A stretch of DNA of 64,000 nucleotides from the NCBI GenBank assembly GCA_963931655.1, contig OZ007036.1:124001-188000 (forward strand). Reading direction: 5' to 3'. Position 1 is the stretch's first letter, and each line of letters opens with the position of its first letter. This DNA is from Butyricicoccus_B sp017886875. Lineage in GTDB: Bacteria > Bacillota > Clostridia > Oscillospirales > Butyricicoccaceae. Shown here piece after piece: positions 23,406 to 33,398 of the stretch. The notes beneath the pieces were generated by a model. That model was not told where the DNA came from and ran no database searches. It saw nothing but the letters and a program-made list of their open reading frames with translations. The position numbers were made by a program, and so were the translations under genes.

Positions 23406-24770
23406 ATGAATAGTAAAACAGGAAGTGAAAAAACTCTATTTGAACCAACCGGTTTACCGCCTTGGTCAATGACAATTTCTCTAGCACTTCAACATCTTGT
23501 TGCAATGATTGTAGGTTGTGTAACCCCAGCTATTATGATTGCAAATGTAACGGGCATGGAGCAAGATTTAAGAGTGTTGCTTATTCAGTCATCACTTGTT
23601 ATGGCTGCGGTGACAACATTATTACAGCTTTTTCCAATAGGTAATAAGTGGATTAAGTTTGGTGCAGGTTTGCCTGTGATTTTTGGTGTTAGTTTTGCAT
23701 ATGTGCCAAGTATGCAAGCGATAGCTGTTACAGAAAACGGTATTGCAGCTATTATGGGTGCACTTGCAATCGGTGGTATTGTGGCTACTATTGTAGGTTT
23801 TATGGTTGATAAAATACATAAATTTTTCCCACCACTTATTACAGGCACAGTAGTATTTACAATCGGTTTATCACTTTATCCAACCGCTATTAATTATATG
23901 GCAGGCGGTACAGCTAATACTTATGAACTTGTAGTTGAAACTAAGGGACTTACAGAAGCTTTAGTTTATGGCTCATGGCAAAACTGGCTTGTAGCTATTA
24001 TCACATTAGTTGTGGTATTAGTGCTTAACCAAAAGGGCAAAGGTGTATTTAAGCTTGCATCTATTTTAATCGGTATGGTTGTAGGCTATGCAGTTGCAGC
24101 AGCATTTGGAATGGTTTCTTTCTCTGATGTTGCAAGTGCATCTATGGTTGCAACTCCAAAAATTCTGCCTTTTGGTATGGTTTTTGACCCAGCAGCATGT
24201 GTGGCTATTGGTTTATTATTTGCAATCAATGCTGTACAGGCAATAGGTGACTTTACCGCTACTACAATCGGTGGTATGAACAGAGAACCATCTAAAGAAG
24301 AACTAAAGGGCGGTATTATCGCTTATGGTATTTCAAATACTCTTGCATCTTTCTTTGGTGGTCTGCCAATGGCAACATATTCTCAAAATGTTGGTATTGT
24401 TACCACTAATAAGGTTATTAACCGTACTGTATTTGCGACAACTGGTGTATTTATTTTAATCGCAGGTTTTTCTCCAAAATTTGCTGCTATTTTGACCACA
24501 ATTCCACAATGTGTGCTAGGTGGTGCTACACTTACAGTTTTCGCAACCATCGCTATGACTGGTATGAAACTTATCGCATCTCAAAAGCTAAATGCAAGAA
24601 ATACAACTGTTGTTGGTTTGTCTGTTGCTCTTGGTGTTGGTATTACACAGGCATCTGCATCTATTGGTCAGCTTCCAGAAAGCTTTATTATGATTTTTGG
24701 TAAATCTCCAGTTGTTATTGCAACTATTGTTGCTGTATTTTTAAACATTATTTTACCAAAAGAAGAATAA
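23406..24770 (+). CDS. NCS2-family purine (xanthine-type) permease
   Basis: The 454-aa protein has about 13-14 helices of the nucleobase-ascorbate transporter fold. The signature QNVGIVTT (in YSQNVGIVTTNKV) begins with Gln, which marks purine or xanthine members rather than uracil carriers. It imports a purine base with a cation. ATG 23406 has GAGAGGAG about 10 bases upstream. Starts at 23358 or 23370 are possible but poorly supported. The gene stands alone. Confidence 0.85.
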   Translation: MNSKTGSEKTLFEPTGLPPWSMTISLALQHLVAMIVGCVTPAIMIANVTGMEQDLRVLLIQSSLVMAAVTTLLQLFPIGNKWIKFGAGLPVIFGVSFAYVPSMQAIAVTENGIAAIMGALAIGGIVATIVGFMVDKIHKFFPPLITGTVVFTIGLSLYPTAINYMAGGTANTYELVVETKGLTEALVYGSWQNWLVAIITLVVVLVLNQKGKGVFKLASILIGMVVGYAVAAAFGMVSFSDVASASMVATPKILPFGMVFDPAACVAIGLLFAINAVQAIGDFTATTIGGMNREPSKEELKGGIIAYGISNTLASFFGGLPMATYSQNVGIVTTNKVINRTVFATTGVFILIAGFSPKFAAILTTIPQCVLGGATLTVFATIAMTGMKLIASQKLNARNTTVVGLSVALGVGITQASASIGQLPESFIMIFGKSPVVIATIVAVFLNIILPKEE

Positions 24771-24854
24771 ATTTTATTGTGCATATCATCAATAATCATA
24801 GCATTTATGCATGAAAAATTTTCGTGTAAATTTGGGACGAAATATGTTATAATG

Positions 24855-24890
24855 AAAGACACAGAATTTACTGTGTCTTTTATTTATTTT
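24855..24890 (+). terminator. Terminator after the purine permease
   Basis: AAAGACACAG pairs with CTGTGTCTTT over 6 bases, followed by T-rich sequence. A TATAAT at 24848 directly abuts it, so a promoter may overlap. Confidence 0.65.
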
Positions 24891-24948
24891 ACGATTGCAG
24901 TTAGGTGTTGTGCGGTTTTACACAGCACTTTTTAATTAGGAGGAATTT

Positions 24949-26787
24949 ATGCTTTCTGCAAAGCTAGAACGAATTTTGCCAAAAGTGCAAAAACCCGCTC
25001 GTTATGTTGGCGGTGAATGGGGTTCTGTTACTAAGAACAAAAATGAAGTTGATATTAGATTTGCGTTTTGTTTTCCAGATGTTTATGAAGTTGGTATGAG
25101 CCATTTAGGCTCTCGAATTCTATATGGTTTGCTAAATGACCAAAATGGTGTTTGGTGTGAACGTGTTTTTGCCCCTTGGGTAGACCTTGAAGACTATATG
25201 AGAAAGGAAAATATTCCGCTTTATGGTCTTGAAAGTGGTGACGCTCTTTATGAGTTTGATATTATCGGTTTTACTCTACAATATGAATTATCTTTCTCCA
25301 ATATTTTAAATATGCTTGACCTTGGCGGTGTGCCTGTGCTTGCTGAGGATAGAAAAGAACTTAAAAACTTAGTTGTAGCAGGTGGCCCATGTGCATATAA
25401 TCCAGAGCCACTTTGCGATTTTGTAGATTTATTTATGATTGGTGACGGTGAGGAAGTTATGCTTGACCTTGTAAACCTTTACCGCACAGCAAAAAATGAA
25501 AATCTATCAAAGCATGAGTTTTTAGTTAAAGCCTCACAAATACAGGGTATATATGTTCCATCTCTTTATGAGGTAGAATATAACGAGGACGGAACTATTA
25601 AAAAGGTAACTGCAAAGGAAAATGCACCAGAAAAAGTTCAAAAACGCATTGTTGAAGATTTGGACACAATGTATTATCCAGAATATTTTGTAGTACCATC
25701 AACTGATATTGTATTTGATAGGGCTATGGTGGAACTGTTTAGAGGTTGCCCTAGAGGTTGTCGTTTCTGCCAAGCAGGGCACACATATAGACCACTTCGC
25801 AAAAAGTCAAAGGAAACTATTTTAAATCAGGCTAAAAAGGTGCTTGAGTCATCTGGCTATGAGGAAATTTCACTTTCTTCACTTTCCACAAGTGATTACA
25901 GTGAACTTTCTGGACTTACAGAGTGTATGTTAGATTATTGTGAGCCTAGACATATAAGCCTTTCTTTGCCATCACTTAGAGCAGATAGCTTTTCCGCAGA
26001 GCTTATGGAAAGAGTGCAAAAGGTTCGTAAAAGCGGTTTAACCTTTGCTTGTGAAGCGGGTACTCAGCGTTTAAGAGATGTAATAAATAAAAATATCACT
26101 GAAGATGATGTTTTGGGTGCTTGTGAAATCGCATTCCAAGGCGGTTGGAACAATGTTAAACTATATTTTATGCTTGGTTTGCCTACTGAGACTTCCGAGG
26201 ATTTGGACGGTATTTCTGAAATCTGTAAAAAAGTCGCTTATTGTTGGAGAATGAACACAAACAATCGTGCAAGAGGTGTTAAAATCACCGCTTCCGCATC
26301 TTGCTTTGTGCCAAAACCACAAACCCCTTTCCAATGGGACGCACAAAACACTCTTGCTATGCTTGAGGGTAAGCAAGAATATATGCGTAAAATTATGAAA
26401 ACCAAAAATGTAACTTATAACTGGCATGATGCAAAAACTTCTGTTATGGAAGGAGTAATTGCTCGTGGCGACCGTAGACAGGGAAAAGCTATTTATTTAG
26501 CTTGGCAACGTGGCTGTAAATTTGACGGTTGGGAACAGCATTTTGATTTTGATAAATGGATACAGGCTTTCAAGGACTGTGGTTTAAATCCAGATTTTTA
26601 TGCATCAAGACAACGCCCACTAGATGAAGTTTTCCCTTGGGACCATATCGGCTGTGGCACAAGTAAACAGCATTTAAAGCGTGAATGGGAACGCTCAAGA
26701 AATGCCGATATTACACCAGACTGTATGAAAAAATGTGCAGGTTGTGGTTCAAATTCACTTCTTGAAGGGGGACATTGTTGTGTTTAA
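24949..26787 (+). CDS. TIGR03960-type radical SAM protein
   Basis: The 612-aa protein has an N-terminal B12-binding-like region (VGMSHLGSRILYGLLND) and a radical SAM core with the cluster motif RGCPRGCRFCQAG near residue 268. A Cys-rich end (CMKKCAGCGSNS) follows. The family has no settled function but is always paired with a DUF2344 protein, which follows here with an 8-base overlap. An AGGAGG site precedes the ATG. It opens a long run of RNA-modification and repair genes. Confidence 0.88.
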   Translation: MLSAKLERILPKVQKPARYVGGEWGSVTKNKNEVDIRFAFCFPDVYEVGMSHLGSRILYGLLNDQNGVWCERVFAPWVDLEDYMRKENIPLYGLESGDALYEFDIIGFTLQYELSFSNILNMLDLGGVPVLAEDRKELKNLVVAGGPCAYNPEPLCDFVDLFMIGDGEEVMLDLVNLYRTAKNENLSKHEFLVKASQIQGIYVPSLYEVEYNEDGTIKKVTAKENAPEKVQKRIVEDLDTMYYPEYFVVPSTDIVFDRAMVELFRGCPRGCRFCQAGHTYRPLRKKSKETILNQAKKVLESSGYEEISLSSLSTSDYSELSGLTECMLDYCEPRHISLSLPSLRADSFSAELMERVQKVRKSGLTFACEAGTQRLRDVINKNITEDDVLGACEIAFQGGWNNVKLYFMLGLPTETSEDLDGISEICKKVAYCWRMNTNNRARGVKITASASCFVPKPQTPFQWDAQNTLAMLEGKQEYMRKIMKTKNVTYNWHDAKTSVMEGVIARGDRRQGKAIYLAWQRGCKFDGWEQHFDFDKWIQAFKDCGLNPDFYASRQRPLDEVFPWDHIGCGTSKQHLKREWERSRNADITPDCMKKCAGCGSNSLLEGGHCCV

Positions 26788-27448
26788 GGCTCGTATGCGT
26801 TTTTCCAAAACTGGAAGAGCTAAATATATTTCTCATCTTGATTTAATGCACACTATGCAAAGAGCAATGGCTCGCTGTAATATGCCTATTTGGTTTACAG
26901 AGGGTTTTAACCAACACGCTTATGTATCTGTTGCACTTCCGCTTTCAACTGGTTATTCAGGTGAATATGAATTTTTAGACTTTAATTTTTTAACTGAAAC
27001 CGTTCCAGAAAATGCAGTTGAAATGATAAACAATGTATTTCCAGAGGGATTATCTGCACAGGAAATCTATGCTTTAAGCGATGGCGGAATGAAAATTGCA
27101 AATATCGCTTGGAGTAAATATAAAATCACTTGGGGTTTTGAAGGCGAAATTCCAAAAGATTTTATAAAAGATGTAACTGAGCTTTTCGAAAAAGATGATA
27201 TTCAGATTTTAAAACGCTCAAAGCGTGGAGAAAAAATGGTTAATATGAAAGAGCTTATGAAAACGCCAGAAATCACAGAAAAAGATGGCACTGTTATCTG
27301 TGAAGTTATAACTGGTGCAGGTAATAATAATATGAGCCCTGAATATCTTACAAAAGCAATAAGAGAATATTTACCTCAGTATAATATAACAGATGAGGCA
27401 TATCATAGAGTTTGTGTTTACACTGATGATATGATAAAGTTTAGATAA
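26780..27448 (+). CDS. Radical SAM-associated protein (TIGR03936/DUF2344)
   Basis: The 222-aa protein begins with the family motif RMRFSKTGRAKYISHLDLMH. I chose GTG 26780: GGGGGA lies 8 bases before it, and the longer frame from 26735 is inside the upstream gene. DUF2344 proteins are partners of the TIGR03960 radical SAM enzymes, in some genomes fused to them, probably modifying RNA. The 8-base overlap suggests translational coupling. Confidence 0.88.
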   Translation: MFKARMRFSKTGRAKYISHLDLMHTMQRAMARCNMPIWFTEGFNQHAYVSVALPLSTGYSGEYEFLDFNFLTETVPENAVEMINNVFPEGLSAQEIYALSDGGMKIANIAWSKYKITWGFEGEIPKDFIKDVTELFEKDDIQILKRSKRGEKMVNMKELMKTPEITEKDGTVICEVITGAGNNNMSPEYLTKAIREYLPQYNITDEAYHRVCVYTDDMIKFR

Positions 27449-27467
27449 TAGAAAGGGAAAATAATAA

Positions 27468-28898
27468 ATGAGCAAAAAAGTACCGACTGCTGTTTCCGAA
27501 CAGGAAGTTCAGCAGCAGCTTGCTTATATTGATAGAATTGCTGCTTATAATCGTGATTTTGAGCAGCAAAACGGCAGAAAACCAAGAGCATATACTCAAA
27601 CTTTCGGCTGTCAGCAAAATGAGGCTGACACCGAAAGAATTGTTGGTATGCTCCATGAGATGGGTTATGAAAAAACTGAACAAACTGATAATGCAGATGT
27701 TTTAATATATAATACTTGTGCAGTGCGTGAACACGCAGAGTCAAGAGCACTTGGTAATATTGGTGCATTATCACATCTTAAAAAAGAACGCCCAGAAATC
27801 ACAATCGGTCTTTGTGGCTGTATGGTTCAGCAAGAGCATATACCAGATAAAATTAGAAAAAGTTATCCACAAGTAAATTTGCTTTTTGGTACACATATGC
27901 TATGGAAATTTCCAGAGCTTATGTATCGCAGAGTTGTTCAAAATGAGAAAAAAGTTTTTGATATCTCTGGTGATGCTAAAGGTACAATCGCTGAGGGTTT
28001 ACCAGTAGAACGCAACAAGGGTGCTAGAGCATGGCTGTCTATTATGTATGGTTGCAATAACTTCTGTACTTATTGCATTGTGCCTTATGTTAGAGGTCGT
28101 GAGCGTAGCCGCAGTCCAGAAGATATTGAAAATGAACTTCGTGAGCTTGTAAAACAGGGTTACAAAGATATAACCTTACTTGGTCAAAATGTAAACTCTT
28201 ACGGCAAGGATTTAGATATTGAAATCGACTTTTCCGACCTTTTAAAACGCTTAAATAGCGTTGAAGGTGATTTTCAGCTTAGATTTATGACAAGTCACCC
28301 AAAAGATGCTTCTAAAAAGCTATTTGACACTATGGCGGAATGTGATAAAATCGCTAAACAACTGCATTTACCTTTCCAGTCTGGCTCTGATACTGTGCTT
28401 AAACGCATGAACAGAGGTTATACAGCAGAACATTATAAAGAACTTATCGCTTATGCTCGCTCAAAAATGCCAGAAATCACCCTTTCAAGCGATATTATCG
28501 TAGGTTTTCCAGATGAAAGTGAAGAAGATTTTGAAAAAACTTTAGAGCTTGTTAAGGAAATCGGTTTTGATGTGCTATATACTTTCTTATACTCCAAAAG
28601 AAGTGGCACACCTGCGGCTGAATATCCAGACAGCACTACAAAAGAGCAAAAACAAAAGCGTTTTGAAAGACTGCTAAAAGCACAGGACGAATGTGTACTT
28701 CCAAAGCAGAATGCATATATGGGAAAAACACTTCGTGTACTTGTAGATGGTAATAGCAAAGACAGTGAATATCCATATACAGCAAGAACTGAAGGTGGTT
28801 TGTTAGTCTGCTGTAATGGTGATAATATTAAAATTGGTGAATTTGCAACAGTAACTATTGACAAAACCAGTTTACGTTGCTTATTTGCCAAACAATAA
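27468..28898 (+). CDS. miaB: tRNA-2-methylthio-N6-dimethylallyladenosine synthase
   Basis: The 476-aa enzyme adds a methylthio group to i6A37 of tRNA, the product of MiaA encoded downstream. The N-terminal cluster uses Cys in TFGCQQNEAD, NTCAVREHA and LCGCMVQQ. The radical SAM cluster is MYGCNNFCTYCIVPYVRG, followed by SLP-type LPFQSGSDTVLKRMNRGY. A TRAM RNA-binding domain ends the protein. It leads the miaB-mutS-mutL-miaA-hfq block. Confidence 0.95.
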   Translation: MSKKVPTAVSEQEVQQQLAYIDRIAAYNRDFEQQNGRKPRAYTQTFGCQQNEADTERIVGMLHEMGYEKTEQTDNADVLIYNTCAVREHAESRALGNIGALSHLKKERPEITIGLCGCMVQQEHIPDKIRKSYPQVNLLFGTHMLWKFPELMYRRVVQNEKKVFDISGDAKGTIAEGLPVERNKGARAWLSIMYGCNNFCTYCIVPYVRGRERSRSPEDIENELRELVKQGYKDITLLGQNVNSYGKDLDIEIDFSDLLKRLNSVEGDFQLRFMTSHPKDASKKLFDTMAECDKIAKQLHLPFQSGSDTVLKRMNRGYTAEHYKELIAYARSKMPEITLSSDIIVGFPDESEEDFEKTLELVKEIGFDVLYTFLYSKRSGTPAAEYPDSTTKEQKQKRFERLLKAQDECVLPKQNAYMGKTLRVLVDGNSKDSEYPYTARTEGGLLVCCNGDNIKIGEFATVTIDKTSLRCLFAKQ

Positions 28899-28916
28899 GA
28901 TTTAAGGAGGGCATCT

Positions 28917-31499
28917 ATGGCTGGATTTACACCGATGATGAAACAATATTTTGAGATTAAAAATAAATGTCGTGACTATATTGTTTTTTATCGTTTAGGT
29001 GATTTTTATGAGATGTTCTTTGAAGATGCTGTTTTAGCATCAAGAGAGCTTGAACTTACACTCACAGGACGTGATTGCGGACAAGAAGAAAAAGCTCCTA
29101 TGTGTGGTGTACCTTTTCACGCTTATGAGTCTTATGTGGGTAAACTGGTTAGAAAAGGCTATAAAGTGGCAATTTGTGAGCAGATTGAAGACCCAAAAGC
29201 GACAAAGGGTATTGTAAAACGTGATATAGTACGAATGATAACTCCTGGAACAGTTATTGAGGCATCTATGCTAGATGAAAACGAAAATAACTATTTAGCG
29301 ACTGTTTTATGTGGTGAAAATGGTTGGGGTGTTTGCTTTTGTGATATATCAACAGGTGAGGCATATTTAACCGAAGTATCAAGCGAGCAAGGCGAAACCG
29401 AACTTTTTAGCGAGCTTGGCAGATTTTTACCTAAAGAGGTTTTAATCGGTGGTAATGCAACAGAAAAACTAAAGAGTTTTATTAAAAAGCGTTTAGAAGG
29501 TATATATTCTGAGCTTGATGATGAATATTTTGAAAGCAATAGAGAGCTTGTTATAAATCAGTTTAATATTGAGGACTGGGAAAGCTCTGGTTTAGAAGAA
29601 ATACCGCTTGCAGTAAAAACTATATGCGGTATGCTTAAATTTTTAGCTTTAACTCAAAAAACAAGTCTTGCAAATATAAACACTCTCAATGTTTACCGTC
29701 AAGGTCAATATATGGAGCTTGATATGACTGCAAGACGTAATTTAGAGCTTTGTGAAACCATGCGTGGTGGTGAAAAGAAAGGCTCACTTCTTTGGGTTAT
29801 GGATAAAACCAAAACGGCTATGGGTTCTCGTTTAATCAGAAAATGGCTTGAAAAACCGCTTTTAAATCCTATACATATCAGAAAGCGTCAAGAGGCTGTT
29901 TCAGAATTTGTAAATAATATAATAACAAGAGATAGTTTATCTGAGCAACTAAAAAAGATTTTTGATATGGAACGTTTAATCGGTCGTGTGGTTTATGGTT
30001 CGGCTAATTGTCGTGATTTATGTGCTTTAGGTTCAGCTATTGAAAGACTTCCTTCAGTTTTAGCTATAACACAAAATCTTAAAGCACCACTTTTAAAAGA
30101 GCTACATTCAAGAATTGATACTCTTGAAGATGTAAAAACACTTATTCAAAATGCTATTTGTGACGAACCTCCTATATCTGTAAAAGATGGCGGCTTTATT
30201 CGTGCAGGTTATAGTGAAGAAGTTGACAAGCTGCGTGACCTTGCAAGCGGTGGAAAAGGACAAATCGCAGGCATAGAGCAGCGTGAACGTGAACGTACAG
30301 GCATTAAAAACCTAAAAATCGGCTATAACAGAGTTTTTGGTTATTATCTTGAGGTTTCAAAGGGAAATATAAGCCTTGTGCCTGATGATTATATAAGAAA
30401 ACAGACTTTAACAAACTGTGAGCGTTATATAACAGAAGAACTCAAGGAAATGGAGAAAACTGTTTTAGGTGCTCAAGAGCGTTTAACCTCTTTGGAATAT
30501 GAGCTTTTCTGTTCTATTCGTGAAAGCATAGCAGCAGAAGTACACAGAATACAAAGAACCGCACAATCTCTTGCAAATCTTGATGTTTTATGTGCACTTG
30601 CAGAGCTTGCTTATGAAAACAATTATGTTTGCCCAGAAGTTGATTTTTCAGGCAAAACTAATATTAAAGACGGTCGTCACCCTGTTGTTGAAAAGGTTAT
30701 AAAAGATAGCTTTTTTGTGCCAAATGATACAACCCTTGATAACAAACAAAATCGTGTTGCGGTTATAACTGGCCCTAATATGGCAGGTAAATCAACTTAT
30801 ATGCGTCAAGTTGCACTAATAACTATTATGGCTCAAATGGGCTCATTTGTTCCAGCAAGTGCGGCTCATATAGGCATTGCTGATAGAGTTTTTACAAGAG
30901 TTGGTGCATCTGATGACCTTGCAAGCGGTCAATCAACTTTTATGGTTGAGATGAGTGAAGTAGCGGATATTCTTAAAAATGCAACCAAAAATAGTTTGCT
31001 TATTTTAGATGAAATCGGTCGTGGTACATCTACTTATGATGGTATGTCAATCGCTCGTGCTGTGGTTGAGTTTGTAGCAGACACTAAAAAGCTTGGTGCA
31101 AGAGCATTATTCGCTACACATTACCATGAGCTTACCGCACTTGAAGATTTAATGGACGGTATTCATAACTATAATATCGTTGTAAAAAAACGTGGTGATG
31201 ATATAACTTTCCTTAGAAAAATTGTTCGAGGCGGTGCAGATGATAGCTATGGTATTGAAGTGGCTAAGCTTGCAGGTGTGCCAAATAGTGTTATTAAACG
31301 TGCTAAAAGTATATTAAGTGATTTAGAAAGCGATAGCCCTAAAATAGAAATGCGTAAGGTAGATGATGAGCAAACACAATTATCAATAGGCACATTAGAA
31401 AATAGCAAAGCTCTTGATTATTTACGCAATCTATCAGTTGACACTATGACACCAATAGAGGCTATGAATGCACTCTATGAGTTAAAGAAAATGCTTTAA
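28917..31499 (+). CDS. mutS: DNA mismatch repair protein MutS
   Basis: The 860-aa protein finds mismatches. The mismatch-binding motif is in LGDFYEMFFEDA (residues 26-37). The ATPase has Walker A ITGPNMAGKSTYMRQ, Walker B LLILDEIGRGTSTYDG and the switch FATHYHEL. Length is normal and no disruption is seen. AAGGAGGG precedes the ATG. MutL follows after 22 bases. Confidence 0.97.
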   Translation: MAGFTPMMKQYFEIKNKCRDYIVFYRLGDFYEMFFEDAVLASRELELTLTGRDCGQEEKAPMCGVPFHAYESYVGKLVRKGYKVAICEQIEDPKATKGIVKRDIVRMITPGTVIEASMLDENENNYLATVLCGENGWGVCFCDISTGEAYLTEVSSEQGETELFSELGRFLPKEVLIGGNATEKLKSFIKKRLEGIYSELDDEYFESNRELVINQFNIEDWESSGLEEIPLAVKTICGMLKFLALTQKTSLANINTLNVYRQGQYMELDMTARRNLELCETMRGGEKKGSLLWVMDKTKTAMGSRLIRKWLEKPLLNPIHIRKRQEAVSEFVNNIITRDSLSEQLKKIFDMERLIGRVVYGSANCRDLCALGSAIERLPSVLAITQNLKAPLLKELHSRIDTLEDVKTLIQNAICDEPPISVKDGGFIRAGYSEEVDKLRDLASGGKGQIAGIEQRERERTGIKNLKIGYNRVFGYYLEVSKGNISLVPDDYIRKQTLTNCERYITEELKEMEKTVLGAQERLTSLEYELFCSIRESIAAEVHRIQRTAQSLANLDVLCALAELAYENNYVCPEVDFSGKTNIKDGRHPVVEKVIKDSFFVPNDTTLDNKQNRVAVITGPNMAGKSTYMRQVALITIMAQMGSFVPASAAHIGIADRVFTRVGASDDLASGQSTFMVEMSEVADILKNATKNSLLILDEIGRGTSTYDGMSIARAVVEFVADTKKLGARALFATHYHELTALEDLMDGIHNYNIVVKKRGDDITFLRKIVRGGADDSYGIEVAKLAGVPNSVIKRAKSILSDLESDSPKIEMRKVDDEQTQLSIGTLENSKALDYLRNLSVDTMTPIEAMNALYELKKML

Positions 31500-31521
31500 A
31501 ACTTTTAAGAGAGGTAAAAGT

Positions 31522-33384
31522 ATGGCTATTAAAGAACTTTCACCTCATCTTGCCAATCTTATTGCGGCAGGTGAGGTTGTTGAACGACCAGCATCTGTTG
31601 CAAAAGAGCTTATAGAAAACGCTATTGATGCTGGTGCAACAAGAATACAAATCGAAATAGAAAACGGTGGTATAACATACCTTAGAATTATGGATAATGG
31701 CTGTGGCATGACAAAAGAAGATGCACCAATAGCTTTTAGACGTCATGCAACAAGCAAAATATCAAGTGAAGATGATTTATCTAAAATAGGTACTCTTGGT
31801 TTCCGTGGAGAAGCTCTTGCTGCGATTGCATCTGTTTCTCGTATAGATTTATTTACAAAAAAATGTGATAGTCTTGTTGGGCTGCATTTGCATTTAGAAG
31901 CGGGCAAAATAACCGAAAATGAAGAAGCAGGCTGTCCAGATGGCACTACGATTATAATTCGTGATTTATTTTTTAACACTCCTGCACGAATGAAATTTCT
32001 AAAAAAGGATTTTACAGAAGCGGGATATATTATAAGCGTTGTTGAACATGCGGCACTTTCTCACCCTGAAATCTCTTTTGCCATGATTAGAGATGGTAAA
32101 CAGGTTTTTTCAACATCAGGAGATAATAAACTTATAACTCCAGTTTTCAGCGTTTTTGGTAGAGAAATCACCTCTAATATGATAGAGGTTAATAAATTTG
32201 AGCGTGAAAATATAACCGCTTGGGGCTATATAACTAAACCTCATTTATGCAGACCAAACCGCAGTATGCAACATTTCTTTGTAAATGGTCGATATATAAA
32301 AAGCAAGCTTATGGGGGCGGCATTTGAAGAAGCTTACAAAAACCAAATTATAACAGGTAAATATCCAAGCTGTGCATTATTTATTGATTTACCACTTAAT
32401 TTGGTTGATGTGAATGTTCACCCAGCTAAAACTGAAGTTAAATTTGCTGAAGAAAAGCCAGTTTTTGAGGCTATTTATATAGCATGTAAAAATGCACTTG
32501 AGCAAAATGATAATATCCCTGTGCTTAATAAAAAGCCAAAAGAAGATAATATCACAAATATGCAACAGGTTATAAGACAGGAACAACCAAAAACAGAAGT
32601 TAAAAAATTGGATAATCCTATTTTTAATCTAAATAAAGTTAAATTATCGCCTGTTATTAAACCACCTATAATAGATTGTGATGATGATTTTGATATGCCA
32701 GTTAAGGAAACAAAGGTTTGTTCACCTGATGTAGATATATCAAAAATCCAATATAAAACCGAACCTGTTATAAAAGCAAAACCAGAGATAAAACAAGAAA
32801 TAAAACAAGAAATTAAGCCTAGTGCTAAGGTTATAGGCGAGGCTTTTAAAACTTATATAATTGCTGAAGATAAAGACGGTTTTATTTTGCTTGATAAACA
32901 TGCGGCTCATGAAAGAATTTTATTTAATGAGCTTAAAAAGACAGCTCAAATTCCAGTTCAGCAGCTATTAACACCTTATATTGCTGAAATGAATATAAAT
33001 GAATTTGAAGTTTTACAAGAAAACAAAGAAACACTTAGCAAACTTGGTTTTGATATTTCGGTTTTTGGTGAAAAAAGTTTTGCAGTTCGTGCAGTGCCTG
33101 CTTATATTGATGCTGCCGATATAACTCAAACTCTTTCTGAAATAGCTGAAAAGTTATCAAATTATTGTACTCCTACTCCTGATGAATTTGATGATTTAAT
33201 TCACACTGTCGCTTGTAAAGCTGCTATTAAAGCTGGAAAATCAATAACTCATATGGAAATGCAAAAATTCTTTGATAAAGTAAGTTGTGATAATGAGGTG
33301 AATTGTTGCCCTCATGGTAGACCTGTTATGGTTAGACTTACAAAATATGAAATTGATAAACTATTTAAACGTGTAAACCAGTAA
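31522..33384 (+). CDS. mutL: DNA mismatch repair protein MutL
   Basis: The 620-aa protein has an N-terminal GHKL ATPase (ENAIDAGATRIQIEI, DNGCGM, TLGFRGEALAAIASV) and a C-terminal endonuclease domain. The metal motif is DKHAAHERILFNE, where the family consensus DQHA-x2-E-x4-E would place Glu one residue earlier; Asn is there instead. ACKAAIKAGK and CPHGRPV are intact. The linker has a short repeat, EIKQEIKQEIK. It is probably still an active nickase. Confidence 0.95.
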   Translation: MAIKELSPHLANLIAAGEVVERPASVAKELIENAIDAGATRIQIEIENGGITYLRIMDNGCGMTKEDAPIAFRRHATSKISSEDDLSKIGTLGFRGEALAAIASVSRIDLFTKKCDSLVGLHLHLEAGKITENEEAGCPDGTTIIIRDLFFNTPARMKFLKKDFTEAGYIISVVEHAALSHPEISFAMIRDGKQVFSTSGDNKLITPVFSVFGREITSNMIEVNKFERENITAWGYITKPHLCRPNRSMQHFFVNGRYIKSKLMGAAFEEAYKNQIITGKYPSCALFIDLPLNLVDVNVHPAKTEVKFAEEKPVFEAIYIACKNALEQNDNIPVLNKKPKEDNITNMQQVIRQEQPKTEVKKLDNPIFNLNKVKLSPVIKPPIIDCDDDFDMPVKETKVCSPDVDISKIQYKTEPVIKAKPEIKQEIKQEIKPSAKVIGEAFKTYIIAEDKDGFILLDKHAAHERILFNELKKTAQIPVQQLLTPYIAEMNINEFEVLQENKETLSKLGFDISVFGEKSFAVRAVPAYIDAADITQTLSEIAEKLSNYCTPTPDEFDDLIHTVACKAAIKAGKSITHMEMQKFFDKVSCDNEVNCCPHGRPVMVRLTKYEIDKLFKRVNQ

Positions 33385-33398
33385 AAAGGAGGTAATTC

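Noticed and set aside
24848..24890. Riboswitch or attenuator before the radical SAM gene
   Set aside because: Just one short hairpin with T-rich tail beside a TATAAT; best read as the terminator of the preceding permease gene.
32787..32820. Tandem repeat in mutL as a mobile or regulatory repeat
   Set aside because: Three short in-frame EIKQ-type units in the flexible linker; ordinary low-complexity sequence.
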